A stretch of 64,000 bases of DNA, taken from Rhizophagus irregularis. Its lineage: Eukaryota > Glomeromycota > Glomeromycetes > Glomerales > Glomeraceae. The stretch spans positions 2,294,001 through 2,358,000 of the forward strand of contig NC_089432.1 of assembly GCF_026210795.1 (NCBI RefSeq). Reading direction: 5' to 3'. Numbering within the stretch: the stretch's first letter is position 1; every line of letters begins with the position of its first letter. The notes under the pieces are model-generated. The model was not told where the DNA came from. It saw nothing but the letters and a program-made list of their open reading frames with translations, and searched no databases. Position numbers and translations under genes: made by a program. Positions 36,674 through 47,301 of the stretch are shown here, one piece after another.

Positions 36674-37973
36674 AGTCTCTTTATTTAATAATTATGTGTT
36701 ATTAAGGTAAAATTATTTACCGAATAATCGTACACAGTTATTACATAATTTCTCATTGGAACGGTACGGTTGAGTAATTTTTCCATTTATTCTTTATCTT
36801 TAGACTAAAAATGATCAATATCTAAATATGGCTAATTTACGAAATTAAAAGAGGTGATTTTCACTCGCATGATTATAATTTTTTTTTTTTCCTTTCAATA
36901 TTCACCATTAAAAATAACTTTGGAAATAAGATATTACAAAATGATAAAAAAGGCTACCAAAAGGGGAGGGCGGAAATAAATAAAAAACAATAATAAAAAA
37001 TTTCTTAACTATAACTGTTTATACAGGTTGAAACTGGTTTTTTTTATTAAGTTTCATTTTTTTTTCCTTAACGTAAAGTAAAACGTAAAGTAAAATTTTT
37101 TTAATTGATCTGCAGATTCACCTGATCGTGTATGATGATCACAAAAGGTATTAATAATCGGTTTTAGTTACCCTATGATATTAAATGTTTAAAAATATTA
37201 AAAATCTTAATAAAAAAAGTGAAAATATTATATTATAGGAATTCCGGGCCGGGTTCAAAATATGGCTAAATACGCCAAATACAGGTCCATCCCAAATAAT
37301 TTAGTACTTTTATGGAAAACAAGTATCAAAATTATGACCAGTGTTTTACCGATATATATTTTTACTATTGATCTTGTATATACTGTCGAAACTACACAAG
37401 ATTTTAAATAATCAACTATATTGTACCAGGGTAGAGTATAATGTATTAAATTCTAATATTAAATTCGAAAAATAATCGGAAAATTTAGCGTGACTGTCCC
37501 AAATATTTCTGATTATATAATCGATTCAAAATTTACAGGTATGTAATACAAGCGAAAAAAATAGCCATGGAACTCACTTCAAGGTTAATGATATCATAAC
37601 CACATTTAGTAAAGTGCTCGTAAGAACAAATCGGCTTTGATCATGTACATTAATAATATTCTGATCGTGTACACCAATGCAGATAATTTACAAATGAACC
37701 CTTAATTCGTGATCGGTAAATTGGATTGACAATAAAGATCCTTGCTTTGGCAACGATCACTGTGGAATCTTTGACTATATCAAGGAGCAAACTAATTATT
37801 ATTGGCGAAGTGTGTGAATTTTTTTCACTCAGCCACATTATTTCGGGCAAATTTACATTTTTGTAAAGATTTTGCTGATCTTTGATAATTGTACTAACAA
37901 TGCGAGTGGTTGGGCTTTGAGGGAGGTTGATATACAGTAAATCTTTTATATAGAGTCATCATCTTAACTGAAG
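36674..37973. other. Gene-free stretch upstream of the glycosyltransferase
   Basis: No supported gene. AAATAATTTAGTACTTTTAT (37294-37313, followed by GGAAAACAAG) recurs near 40704 with one change after it, so it is part of a dispersed repeat. An open minus frame at 37650-37850 has no recognisable domain. Confidence 0.45.
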
Positions 37974-38154
37974 CAACGAATTAGCGAGCTTAAAGCTGAT
38001 TATGGTTGAAAATGTAAAGTTATAAAAGAGAATGTCGAATTCAAGAAAAGAATCGAGGAGATAAAAAAAAATGGAATTAGTAATACTGCAGTCAAGAAGT
38101 GTGAGATTAAAAGTTATTAAACTGGAATAAGAAATGGGGCTTCTGAGAAGTAAA
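37974..38154 (+). pseudogene. Coiled-coil protein remnant
   Basis: Reads as a broken heptad-like peptide: QRISELKADYG, stop, KCKVIKENVEFKKRIEEIKK, then NTAVKKCEIKSY and another stop. The Lys/Glu/Ile pattern is typical of the coiled-coil part of a larger protein. Stops in frame show it is dead. The family is not identified. Confidence 0.4.
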
Positions 38155-38389
38155 CACGGGATGCCGATCTGTTCATCCTAACTGCAAAATAGATATCTGC
38201 TGAAGCTAGCGTCTGTGATACAAACGCTAAGCGCTCCTGTTTGATCATCTACTCTACCACCAATCATTTTGATAACCGAAATTAGATTTGCAAATTATTA
38301 TTTTTTTTTCTTGAAGCAGATTCAGAATTGTTAGACGAATTACATCAAATAATTACGAATTATAATTCAACTTCAGCGACATCATTGTG

Positions 38390-38398
38390 TATATATAG
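38390..38398 (+). promoter_or_regulatory. TATA box of the first small secreted protein
   Basis: TATATATAG lies 88 bp before the ATG at 38486, with a pyrimidine/A-rich leader in between. The second secreted-protein gene has a TATA-like box at nearly the same distance. Confidence 0.5.
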
Positions 38399-38485
38399 AG
38401 GTGCAATCTTATCAAATTCTCATTATTTTTACATAAACAAATCTCAAAAAATCTGACAAAATAAAATACTAAAGAATCATTAATC

Positions 38486-38659
38486 ATGAAACCAACATTT
38501 TTTCTCGCAATCTTTTTGGCACTTATTGTTATTATTCAAGCATCTCCTGTAAACCTTATTAAAAGAGAGGAATCTTCAGAGACACCAAAAGAGGGAGATC
38601 CTGCAGAATCCGATAGAACTGTACCATCAGGACCAAATCCCCTCCATAATAAAAAATAG
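38486..38659 (+). CDS. Small secreted protein with Kex2-type KR site (57 aa)
   Basis: Single-exon gene. Residues 1-19 form a clear signal peptide (MKPTFFLAIFLALIVIIQAS). The next few residues (PVNLIKREE) carry a dibasic KR followed by EE, the classic Kex2 protease context. The remaining 30 residues are hydrophilic, rich in Glu, Ser and Pro, with no Cys. The plan (signal peptide, short PxNxxKRE pro-segment, hydrophilic tail with PSG and a basic end) is shared with the gene at 40210-40392. It is probably exported and trimmed to a peptide. A role as a signal or symbiosis effector is inference. Confidence 0.65.
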   Translation: MKPTFFLAIFLALIVIIQASPVNLIKREESSETPKEGDPAESDRTVPSGPNPLHNKK

Positions 38660-40121
38660 GATGTTGCAGTACGTTAAGTCCCTAGTTTAAAGACCTATAA
38701 TCTACTTCCTTTTTTTTCTTTTCTTTACTGATAATGTTGAACTTTTCCCTATAGGGTTAAATTACGATAATAGGTTGGGTCATTTGATATAAGACTTTTA
38801 CAAGAATTTGCATGTATTTTTATTTATCAAACTCATATACTTTTTCTCCATTTACAATCACCTTTTTTTTTTATCATATTTGTGTGAAAAATCAAATTTA
38901 TTTGACAAATAGATAGTTTAAATCTCGATCACAATATTTTATTTCATATAACCTTTTTTTTTTGATTAATTTAGCATTTCATCTTGATTTATATATTCAA
39001 AACATAAATTCTTTTACATAAAAAAATGAAGAACAAATAAACTCTTATTTTTTTTTTCTATTTCATTTATGCGAGATTTATATATAAAGGTTAAATAAAT
39101 AACTTTTTTAAAAAAAATTTTCTTGTCTATAATACATTTTTGATCGATTGTATCACGTGTTTGCAGATTTTTCGTCGTGAAATCCAATAATTTAAAAATT
39201 TTTTATTTGTTATATATTAAACTTCATGTTATTAAGTTTAAAAAAATATATATATTTTTTTCCGCATGTCAAGTTGATTTTCCTGAAAGGAAATCATTTT
39301 TTCACATGGTTTTTCGTTAATATCAGGTTTTAAAAAAAATATTTAAATAACTTGTTGGATATTTGTTTATTACCTTAAATATTTAAATAACGTTATTTTT
39401 ACATGAAATGTAAAAAAAAAATTCTTTTTTATCGTAAAGAAAATACTTTTGACTGTAAAAAATTAACGGGAACCGTTGTTAAAGATTATTATGTAACGGC
39501 AGCGATATTATGTCTTTTGTATCACCTTTGCGTAGAAATATAATTGTCTTTTTACACTCCAGACTAAATACTAACACTAGGATTCAAAAATCATGCCTTT
39601 AATAATACTAATATCTGTTGTACAATATTTAAACATTAAGCTAGAAGATCTATATGTTTACCATTATGCTAGTTCATCATTTTTTTTTTTATATCATATC
39701 AATCATTTAAAATCCCGCAAATCTAAAACATGCAAATATATGTATTAAGATCAATTATAAAATTCAAAGGGACTAAAAGAAAAATTCTAAAAACAATAAA
39801 ACAAAGAAATCTTGTATTTACATGTAATAACTGAAACTATTACCAGTTATAATGCACACACCTGAAACGTAAAGGGTATTACATCATCCAATATCTTGAA
39901 AAGGATGCCCTTGGCTCAAAAACTGGCAACTCTGGTTTCTACCCGCAGTTTATTGCATTAGGTAACGATGATGTAATTTATTAAATTAATAAACTCCATA
40001 TAAATAAACGTCATAAAAGAGTAAATATAAATAAGATATTTTAATTCCAAATTCAATTAAATAAACAAATATGCATTATTTTTTTTTTTGTGCTATAAAT
40101 AGTAAGGAAATGACCAAACGA
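38660..40121. other. Stretch between the two secreted-protein genes
   Basis: AT-rich and mostly featureless. The part 39851-39990 is GC-richer and open in one frame (LKRKGYYIIQYLEKDALGS, then FYPQFIALGNDD), which may be a short coding remnant. A CACGTG is at 39154. Confidence 0.4.
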
Positions 40122-40129
40122 TATAAAAG
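40122..40129 (+). promoter_or_regulatory. TATA box of the second small secreted protein
   Basis: TATAAAAG lies 81-88 bp before the ATG at 40210. A second TATA-like string (CTATAAATA) lies at 40093. The spacing matches the first secreted-protein gene. Confidence 0.5.
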
Positions 40130-40209
40130 GGACATCAACTTTGTCTCCACTCTTCATTTTTTCTAGCTGAAAAAAAACTTTTAACCACAAATTAATTATT
40201 CTAATCAAA

Positions 40210-40392
40210 ATGATTTCAAGAAAATTGTATCTCTTGACCATAATCGTCTTTATTTGCACAATATTTATAGGATTAACTCAACCCGCTCCATTGAATAAGC
40301 GTGAAGCTAATGACGATAATTCAAAAACAGCTGTAGGTTCGAATGGGATACCGCAAGCTTTACCTGGCAATAAAATGGCCAAACATCAATGA
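40210..40392 (+). CDS. Small secreted protein with KREA processing site (60 aa)
   Basis: Single-exon gene. A positively charged start and a hydrophobic core (LYLLTIIVFICTIFIGLTQ) make a strong signal peptide to about residue 24. Then comes APLNKREAND: a KR Kex2 site followed by EA, as in alpha-factor precursors, where a dipeptidyl aminopeptidase trims the EA. The mature tail (about 28 residues) is hydrophilic, Cys-free, with GSNGIPQALPGN and a basic end. A broken paralogue lies at 10675-11935. Function unknown; a peptide signal or effector is inference. Confidence 0.7.
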   Translation: MISRKLYLLTIIVFICTIFIGLTQPAPLNKREANDDNSKTAVGSNGIPQALPGNKMAKHQ

Positions 40393-41148
40393 TTAGTATA
40401 AATGGTATAGTTTTTGATAATAAGTTCAAATTTTGTAATTTTGAAACTTTTGAATTAATTTTCTCGTTTTTTTTTCTTATAAACAAAAGAAAATACTTTG
40501 TCGAAATATTATTACATGATTGTCCTTTCTTAATATGTCATAATTTTTCATCCTTTTTTAATCGAAATAATAAATAAATTATCATGCTTTTAAGTAGTCT
40601 GTCACGTGTAACATCCTTTTATGTAAATCAAGAATATTACTGTATCAGGTATCTATTAAAATAGAATACGTACGAAATATGTTACATAAATTATTTATAA
40701 CCAAATAATTTAGTACTTTTATAGAAAACAAGCGCATTTGTTATTTTGTAATAATGATCAGCTTACGTTTTATATAGTATTATTCGTTTTTATTGTATTG
40801 ATATACTATTGATATCTTACAACATAAATAAATACAGTGCTGTATTTAAAGTAAAACCTAATATGTACAGTACATCTTTTAATAAGAGTAATAATTTTTT
40901 TATTAAACAAAATTTTATTGGAATTGGTATTGGCACTCTTTATTAAATTCTTCGAGAGATGGGTGATAAATGTGCTGTATCATGCTTATAAAAGCATGGT
41001 ATTTATATATTATATGTTATAATTTTGTGCTGTCATAATTAAATTGTCCTGTTTATATTTGAATAATATCACTTCAATAATTTATTAGTACATTAAATTT
41101 AGATTATTAAAGCGTTATAATAATAATTTAATTTTAAAACAAGTAATA
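40393..41148. other. Gene-free stretch
   Basis: Open frames here are AT-driven. A CACGTG is at 40613, and the dispersed AAATAATTTAGTACTTTTAT repeat is near 40704. Confidence 0.5.
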
Positions 41149-42084
41149 CAGACCCCGGCGAAAATAATGGCGGTCAGTCTTTTTGATATCACGAATGTAA
41201 TTTATAGTAAAATGTGAAATTTTTTTTTATTTTCTGAAAGAGGAACAGAAAATACATATATTTCATTATTTAAATAATATTTGATATGATCATCTTCCCG
41301 TGTCAATAAATGCTTTAATTAAGTATTGCGTACTATTCGCACTCTTAACCAGCGTTATTTTATTATGATATTTTAATATTTTCTTAGCTTTCTCGCCATC
41401 CAGAGGTCAGATTGAGACAAATTTACCACCATTGGATTCCTCTTGACTATGTGGTTCGAATGGTGGTCTAAAAATTACTGTATAGCATCTGTGTAATGTG
41501 ATAGTTCAAGTATAATAGTGAGTATTATGAATTTTTATGTTGTATAAAGATAAAAGCAATATAAAAGCTCAATAATATAATAAAAGACCATTATTTAAAT
41601 CTCATAATTGCAAGAAATCTAATAGTTGTAATTTTTTTTCAATACAAGCTTTGGTTGATGAGAAAATGAAGTTTAAACTTTTTATTTCAAACTTTCATAC
41701 CAAATCCAAAAAATTATTAGTAGTATTTCTCTGTGATAATGTGATATAACAAAATGCAATTATAATATTTGGCAGTTAAAAGTAAGTGGTTTTTTTTAAA
41801 AAAAAAATTGGAATTTATTATTATGTAGGATTTTGAGCATTTTAAAAAAATTCATAGCAAATTATTATGCTCTGATTCCTATTAAATTTATAACTTCTTG
41901 GTTTTTTAGAAGGTAAAATAGGCGTAAAAACAATAATAAATCTTCATTTTTTTTTATTGCTTTTTAAAATAGTGTTCTAAAAATCCGTTGGGCATTACAA
42001 GTTTTAATTTAAATAGGAAAATTCTGATCTCATATCCAAAATAACAAATGATATTTGCACCGCCATTCTATTCACCAGGGACTG
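41149..42084. mobile_element. Non-autonomous Tc1/mariner-like element
   Basis: Inverted ends CAGACCCCGGCGAAAATAAT (followed by GGCGGT) and, at the far side, ACCGCCATTCTATTCACCAGGGACTG. TA flanks both ends (41147-41148 and 42085-42086), as for Tc1/mariner insertion. The 936-bp interior has no transposase frame. It has an inner inverted pair near 41430-41465 (CCACCATTGG / CGAATGGTGG). Confidence 0.65.
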
Positions 42085-42167
42085 TATATGTATGTCTATT
42101 TTTATAACGGAAAAATAAAATTTAGAATTTTCATATATTTAATATCGGTAGATTAAATAATTAAGCT

Positions 42168-42280
42168 TTATTCCATGGGTATCTAATAAATACTCCATAT
42201 ACACCGATGCTCCCCACCCTTCTGGGGGCCTCCAAGTCATCGGTGAATATTTCAGTTATTCATTGATACCCATGGAATAA
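42168..42280. mobile_element. Short hairpin element (113 bp)
   Basis: TTATTCCATGGGTATC at the left and GATACCCATGGAATAA at the right are perfect inverted repeats. The inner arms ACACCGATG and CATCGGTGA continue the fold, leaving a GC-rich loop (CCCCACCCTTCTGGGGG) that itself can pair. Non-coding. Confidence 0.65.
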
Positions 42281-43470
42281 CAAGTATGTATTATAACTTA
42301 TCAATATCTTTAACTACGTTTACTGTTAGATAATATAGTTCAAATACATAAGTATGCATATATATCGTTATACGATTTGATCGCAATATTACCAAAATGT
42401 ATATAAGTAGTGAGAGAACTGTTGAAGGCACAGACAAAGCAATTTGTTAGTGTAAAAAACTGTTTAACAAGGATAACTTTTAAAGAATGATTCATCCAAA
42501 GTAAATTATATTTAATATCTAAAATAAAATACCAATATATATTTTAATCGTGTTACCGGTTTGCAAACTACGTTATATTTAATACATCATATTATAATCA
42601 TATTTTGGTTTGAGTAATTTGAAATTAAGACAAACACGAATAAATGTCTAAAACCAAATTTTGACCGCTTATTAATTAGAGATATAAATATTGCTACGAT
42701 AATTTATTTTTAAAGCGTGTTAAAAGTTACTCTTTTTTGAGAAAAAAATAGATAATACTGTGAATCTTACAAATTGATGTACAGTAATAATAAGTTGTAA
42801 ATATCTACTTTTGCTTTAATTACTCCATTTTGTCTTTGTAACTTAACTTAATAATTATAATAATATGTCAAAAAAACTTAAAGTCTTTTTATAATAAGCA
42901 GTAAGCATAAAGCTTAGAATCAACAATATAAATACCGTAATATATATATTTATCTTTTAAAAAAAATAAATTTATATATACATCACGGTGTATTTATGAA
43001 ATACCCCAAAATTCGTCCGTCGACCGTATTTTAGTCACCAAATTTAATTTAAGTCCCCAAAAAATTTTTTTGTACCCTAAATCTTTCATCTAACCGATTT
43101 CCCACTATCTAACCAATTTTCCAGTGTTAAAGGCGAGTAATTATTTGACATTTTTTAGGGAAAAACTAAACGCTAATCGATATCATGTTTCTGTAAGTCA
43201 AATTTTAATTCCCGAGGGCGCAGCAAAGGATTTCATAAATCCGTCGCAATGCAGTGCATATTTGCGAAATAAAAATAATAATTTAAACAATTTATCTATA
43301 AACCTATTAAATAATTTATTCGAAATAGTTATAATAAGTTATTAAAATTTGTTTCATTAAATCATCCACGTGACAACTAAAAAATTGAAAGACCCCGTCC
43401 AAGTGATCATCAAAATTTGATGATCGCTGAAATGGGGTGTTTCCAATTTTTTTAAATTCTTAAATTAGAA
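42281..43470. other. Gene-free stretch upstream of K6
   Basis: A small GC-richer island at 43195-43270 reads SQILIPEGAAKDFINPSQCS in one frame, possibly a coding remnant of unknown origin. A CACGTG is at 43367. Confidence 0.4.
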
Positions 43471-43478
43471 GTAAAATG

Positions 43479-43624
43479 ATCGACAGTTACCTTTGGCGTT
43501 CAGTGATACCATTTTATTTATAAATAGTTAAACTTAAATAGTTAAAACAAACAAAATTACTTTTTCAATTTTTGAAAAAATATAAATTTAAATTCCGCAG
43601 TAAGAATTTTTCTGTACCCCAACA
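43479..43624 (+). promoter_or_regulatory. Conserved upstream block of K6
   Basis: GATCGACAGTTACCTTTGGC, then GTTCAGTGATACC (43479-43510), and CCGCAGTAAGAATTTT (43595-43610), 14 bp before the ATG. Both match the K4 and K5 upstream regions in sequence, order and distance. Confidence 0.55.
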
Positions 43625-46426
43625 ATGTCTAATAACGCTGAACTTGTTAACAATTCAAATGATTGGAATAAATGGATTGAAGAAGCCATTTCTAAAAAAC
43701 TTATTAAATATTATGAATTTGACCAATTTTATAATATTCAAGAAATTGGTTTCGGTGGCTTTGGAAAAGTTAGTCGTGCAAATTGGAAGAATTCTCATAA
43801 GCGTTATGCAATAAAAACTTTTTTTAATATCAATGATGCTACAGTTAAAGCAATTATTCATGAGGTAATTATAATGTCAACCATATCTCATTAATTAATT
43901 ATAAATATCTAAGTTTTTTATTAATGTAATATTTTATTTATTACTAGATTCAACTTTAACGTGAAGTTGATTTTCATGATAATGTTATTCGTTTCTATGG
44001 TGTCACAATTTCTAGAGGTATGATAATTGATAAGTTCTAATATCATTTTATTTTATAATATATAATAATTAATTATCTAATTCGCACAATTTTCTTTTTA
44101 AAAAGAAACTCAAAAAAAAGCGTATTCATTGGTGATAGAATATGCTGAAAATGGTACTCTCCGAAAATATTTAAAAGAAAATTTTGAAAATCTTACTTGG
44201 GAAGATAAATTTGATCTTGCATTCCAACTGGCTTATGCAGTATTATGTTTACACGATGAAGGGATCATGCACCGTGATTTAGTAAATATTTTACAATTTA
44301 TTATGTGTTTTATTTTAATGTTTACTTTATTATAACGTTAATTTAATATTAATAGCACTCCAATAACGTGTTAGTCCATCAGAAGACTATTAAGCTAGCA
44401 GATTTTGGTTTATCAAAAAGAATCGAGGAAATATCCAACCCTCAATCAAAAACATTTGGATTAATTCCTTATATTGATCCAAAAATATTCAACAGAAAAG
44501 TAAATAATGAAAACAAAATAACAGTATACTCATTAAATAAAAAGAGTGATGTTTACAGTATTGGCGTACTCTTATGGGAAATATCCAGTGGCCAACCACC
44601 TTTTAGTGATGAATTAAATGATCTTGGATTGGCTATGGCAATTTTTCAAGGCCTTAGAGAGAAACTTATTCCTGATACACCTGAAGAATATATAAAAATT
44701 TATACTGGTAAATACTGGCAAACTTACAATTCAAACCTACTACAATTTATGATTAATTAAGACATTTTTTTGTAGATTGTTGGAATATTGAACCTGATAA
44801 CCGTCCAACTATCAATCAAGTGGTCAATGAATTAAAGGCAAAAATGACAAAAGAAAATATAATTATAAAAGATCTTCACTTACATGATAATAACAAGGAT
44901 ATTCAATCATCAAACAATCAACAGCTAATTAAAATTCCTGAAAATATTGATTCATTACATGGAGATTTATCTAAATTTATTCAAGACTTCAATATGATGA
45001 ATACAAAAGAAATAGAATCTTCAATATCATTAAGTAACCAATTTGAGAATAGCTTTGATATGATAGTCAATGATATAATTAATCTTCTTGATCATGATAT
45101 TGAAGAAGGAAAACAAAAATTACTAACTTATCTTAATAGCCATAATATAACTTTACAGAATATAATAATTGTTTATTAAATAATCAAAATAATTCAAATT
45201 CTCTTGTCTTACTTGGTCAACTTAATTTTTTAGGAATTGGAATTAGTATTAATAAGCAAAAAGCATTTAAATTAAATCAAAAGGCTGCAGACTTTGGAAA
45301 TGCATTTGGAATATGTAGTTTGGGATATTATTATATAAATGGAATTGGAACTGATATTGATAAGAAAAAAGCATTTGAATTATATCAAAAAGCAGCAAAT
45401 TTAGGAAATTTATTAGGAATAAATGGTTTAGGATATTGTTATCTAAATGGAATTGGAACTGATATTGATAAGAAAAAAGCATTTGAATTATTTAAAAAGA
45501 CAGCAGATTTAGGAATTCCATATGGAATGAATGGTTTAGGATATTGCTATCAAAATGGAATTGGAACTAATATCGATAAGAAAAAAGCATTAGAGTTATA
45601 TCAAAAGGTGGCAGATTTAGGAAGTTCATATGGAATAGCCAATTTAGGAATTTGTTATCAAGATGGAATTGGGATTGGTATTAATAAGAAAAAAGCATTT
45701 GAATTATATCAAAAGGCAGCAGGTTTAGGACATTCACATGGAATAAATAGTTTAGGATATTGTTATCAGTATGGAATTGGAACTGATGTTGATAAGAAAA
45801 AAGCATTAGAGTTATATCAAAAGGCAGCAGATTTAGAAAATGCAATTGGAATATTTAATTTAGGATATTGTTATCAAAATGGAATTGAAACTGATATTGA
45901 TAAGAAAAAAGCATTTGAATTATTTCAAAAGGCAGCAAATTTAGAAAATTTAGAAGGAATAATTAGTTTAGGATATTGTTATCAAAATGGAATTGGAACT
46001 GATATTGATAAGAAAAAAGCATTTGAATTATTTCAAAAAGCAGCAAATTTAGGAAATGTGGATGGAATGAATAATTTAGGATATTGTTATCAAAATGGAA
46101 TTGGAATTGATATTAATAAGAAAAAAGCATTTGAATTATATCAAAAGGCAGCAGATTTAGGAAATGCTTTTAGGATGAATGAATTAGGATATTGTTATAG
46201 AAATGGAATTGGAGTTGATATTAATATAAAAAAAGCATTTGAATTTTATCAAAGGTCAGCAAATTTGGAAAATAGTGCAGCTCAATATAATATTGCTATT
46301 ATGTATGAGAATGGGTTAGGAACTGTTAAAGATATAAATAAAGCAATTTATTGGTACAATAAATCAGCTAAGCAAGGAGGTCAAGATGCTCAAAACAAAT
46401 TAGAAAAACTTAGGAAAAGGAACTGA
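43625..46426 (+). pseudogene. K6: TKL-Sel1 kinase broken by a nonsense codon and a frameshift
   Basis: The five-exon plan is complete (43625-43864, 43948-44017, 44106-44281, 44356-44707, 44776-46426) with good splice sites. Two lesions break it. In exon 2 the conserved IQLQREV reads IQL-stop-REV (TAA for CAA, one base). In exon 5, near 45160, a one-base loss after NITLQ shifts frame. Elsewhere it is well kept: glycine loop GFGGFGKV, Lys in YAIK, MHRDL, LADFGLSKR, and 11 tidy Sel1 units from about 45210 to the end. The decay is therefore recent. The Sel1 half alone is open from 45320 to 46426 and could be made as a separate protein if transcribed. Alternatively the lesions could be assembly errors. 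Confidence 0.85.
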
Positions 46427-46632
46427 ACAATTCATGTAAAGTAATTTAAAAATATTTTTATTAAAATTTAGATAAAATGAAAACATTACTAGGGTTGTTA
46501 TTATTTATTTATTTATTTATTGTTATTTGCCAATATTGCTAATAATTTTAAAAATAAAATTATTGTGATATATTTATAAAAATAAATAATTATTAACAAC
46601 CACAAACTGTTATACGATTTCTTGTGTATGTT

Positions 46633-47301
46633 GGGATTCTCCCAAAATCCTGACAACCATAATCCCAATGTGATAAAATCTTGACACTCCTATTTCCGAC
46701 TAAGACAATATCCTGAATGATTAAAATACTGAAAGAATTATATCCTGAATAGTCCAAAATCTGGAATTCAAAATTCCTGAAAGTTCAAGTTACTGATGAG
46801 TCAAAATTCCGACACAATAAAGAAAAGAATTTTTTCATGTGATCATTTATGTAATAAATTGTAGTGATTGCACAATTGTTAATAATTTGCATAATTTGCC
46901 AAGGAGTTATTATGTCAATTACTACTGTGTGATCTCACTATATATTATACTGTAACATGTAAGTCATAAATCAAAATTGCAATTTTTTATCATTTAAATT
47001 GGAAATAGTGCATATGTATTGTATATATGATTGTATTAATTGTCACAAATTATATAATCAGTAGGAAATAATCTTCCTAGTAAACAAAAATCAAAGAGAT
47101 ACTCAAAATTATAATATTGTGTCAGGATTTTGACTCATCAGTAACTTGAACTTTCAGGAAATTTAAATTCTGGATTTTAGACCATTCGGGATATAATACT
47201 TTCAGGATTTTGATCATTCAGTATATTGTCTCTGTTAGGAATACATGCCTCGGGATTTTATCATATCGGGATTGTGCTTGTCAGGATTTCGTGGTAAACC
47301 C
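46633..47301. mobile_element. Mutator-like MITE with long TIRs and 9-bp duplication
   Basis: Arms of about 185 bp are inverted. The left has CCCAAAATCCTGACAACCATA, then TGATAAAATC, and later CTGAAAGTTCAAGTTACTGATGAG. The right has CTCATCAGTAACTTGAACTTTC..., ending GTCAGGATTTCGTGGTAAACCC. The 9-mers outside, GTGTATGTT (46624-46632) and GTATATGTT (47302-47310), differ at one base. TIRs over 100 bp with a 9-bp target duplication are typical of Mutator-like elements. No transposase inside. Confidence 0.65.

Noticed and set aside
45320-46426. Separate Sel1-only gene starting at 45320
   Set aside because: Sel1 coding sequence in this frame begins before that ATG (about 45180) and continues the K6 exon 5 after a one-base loss, so it is treated as part of K6.
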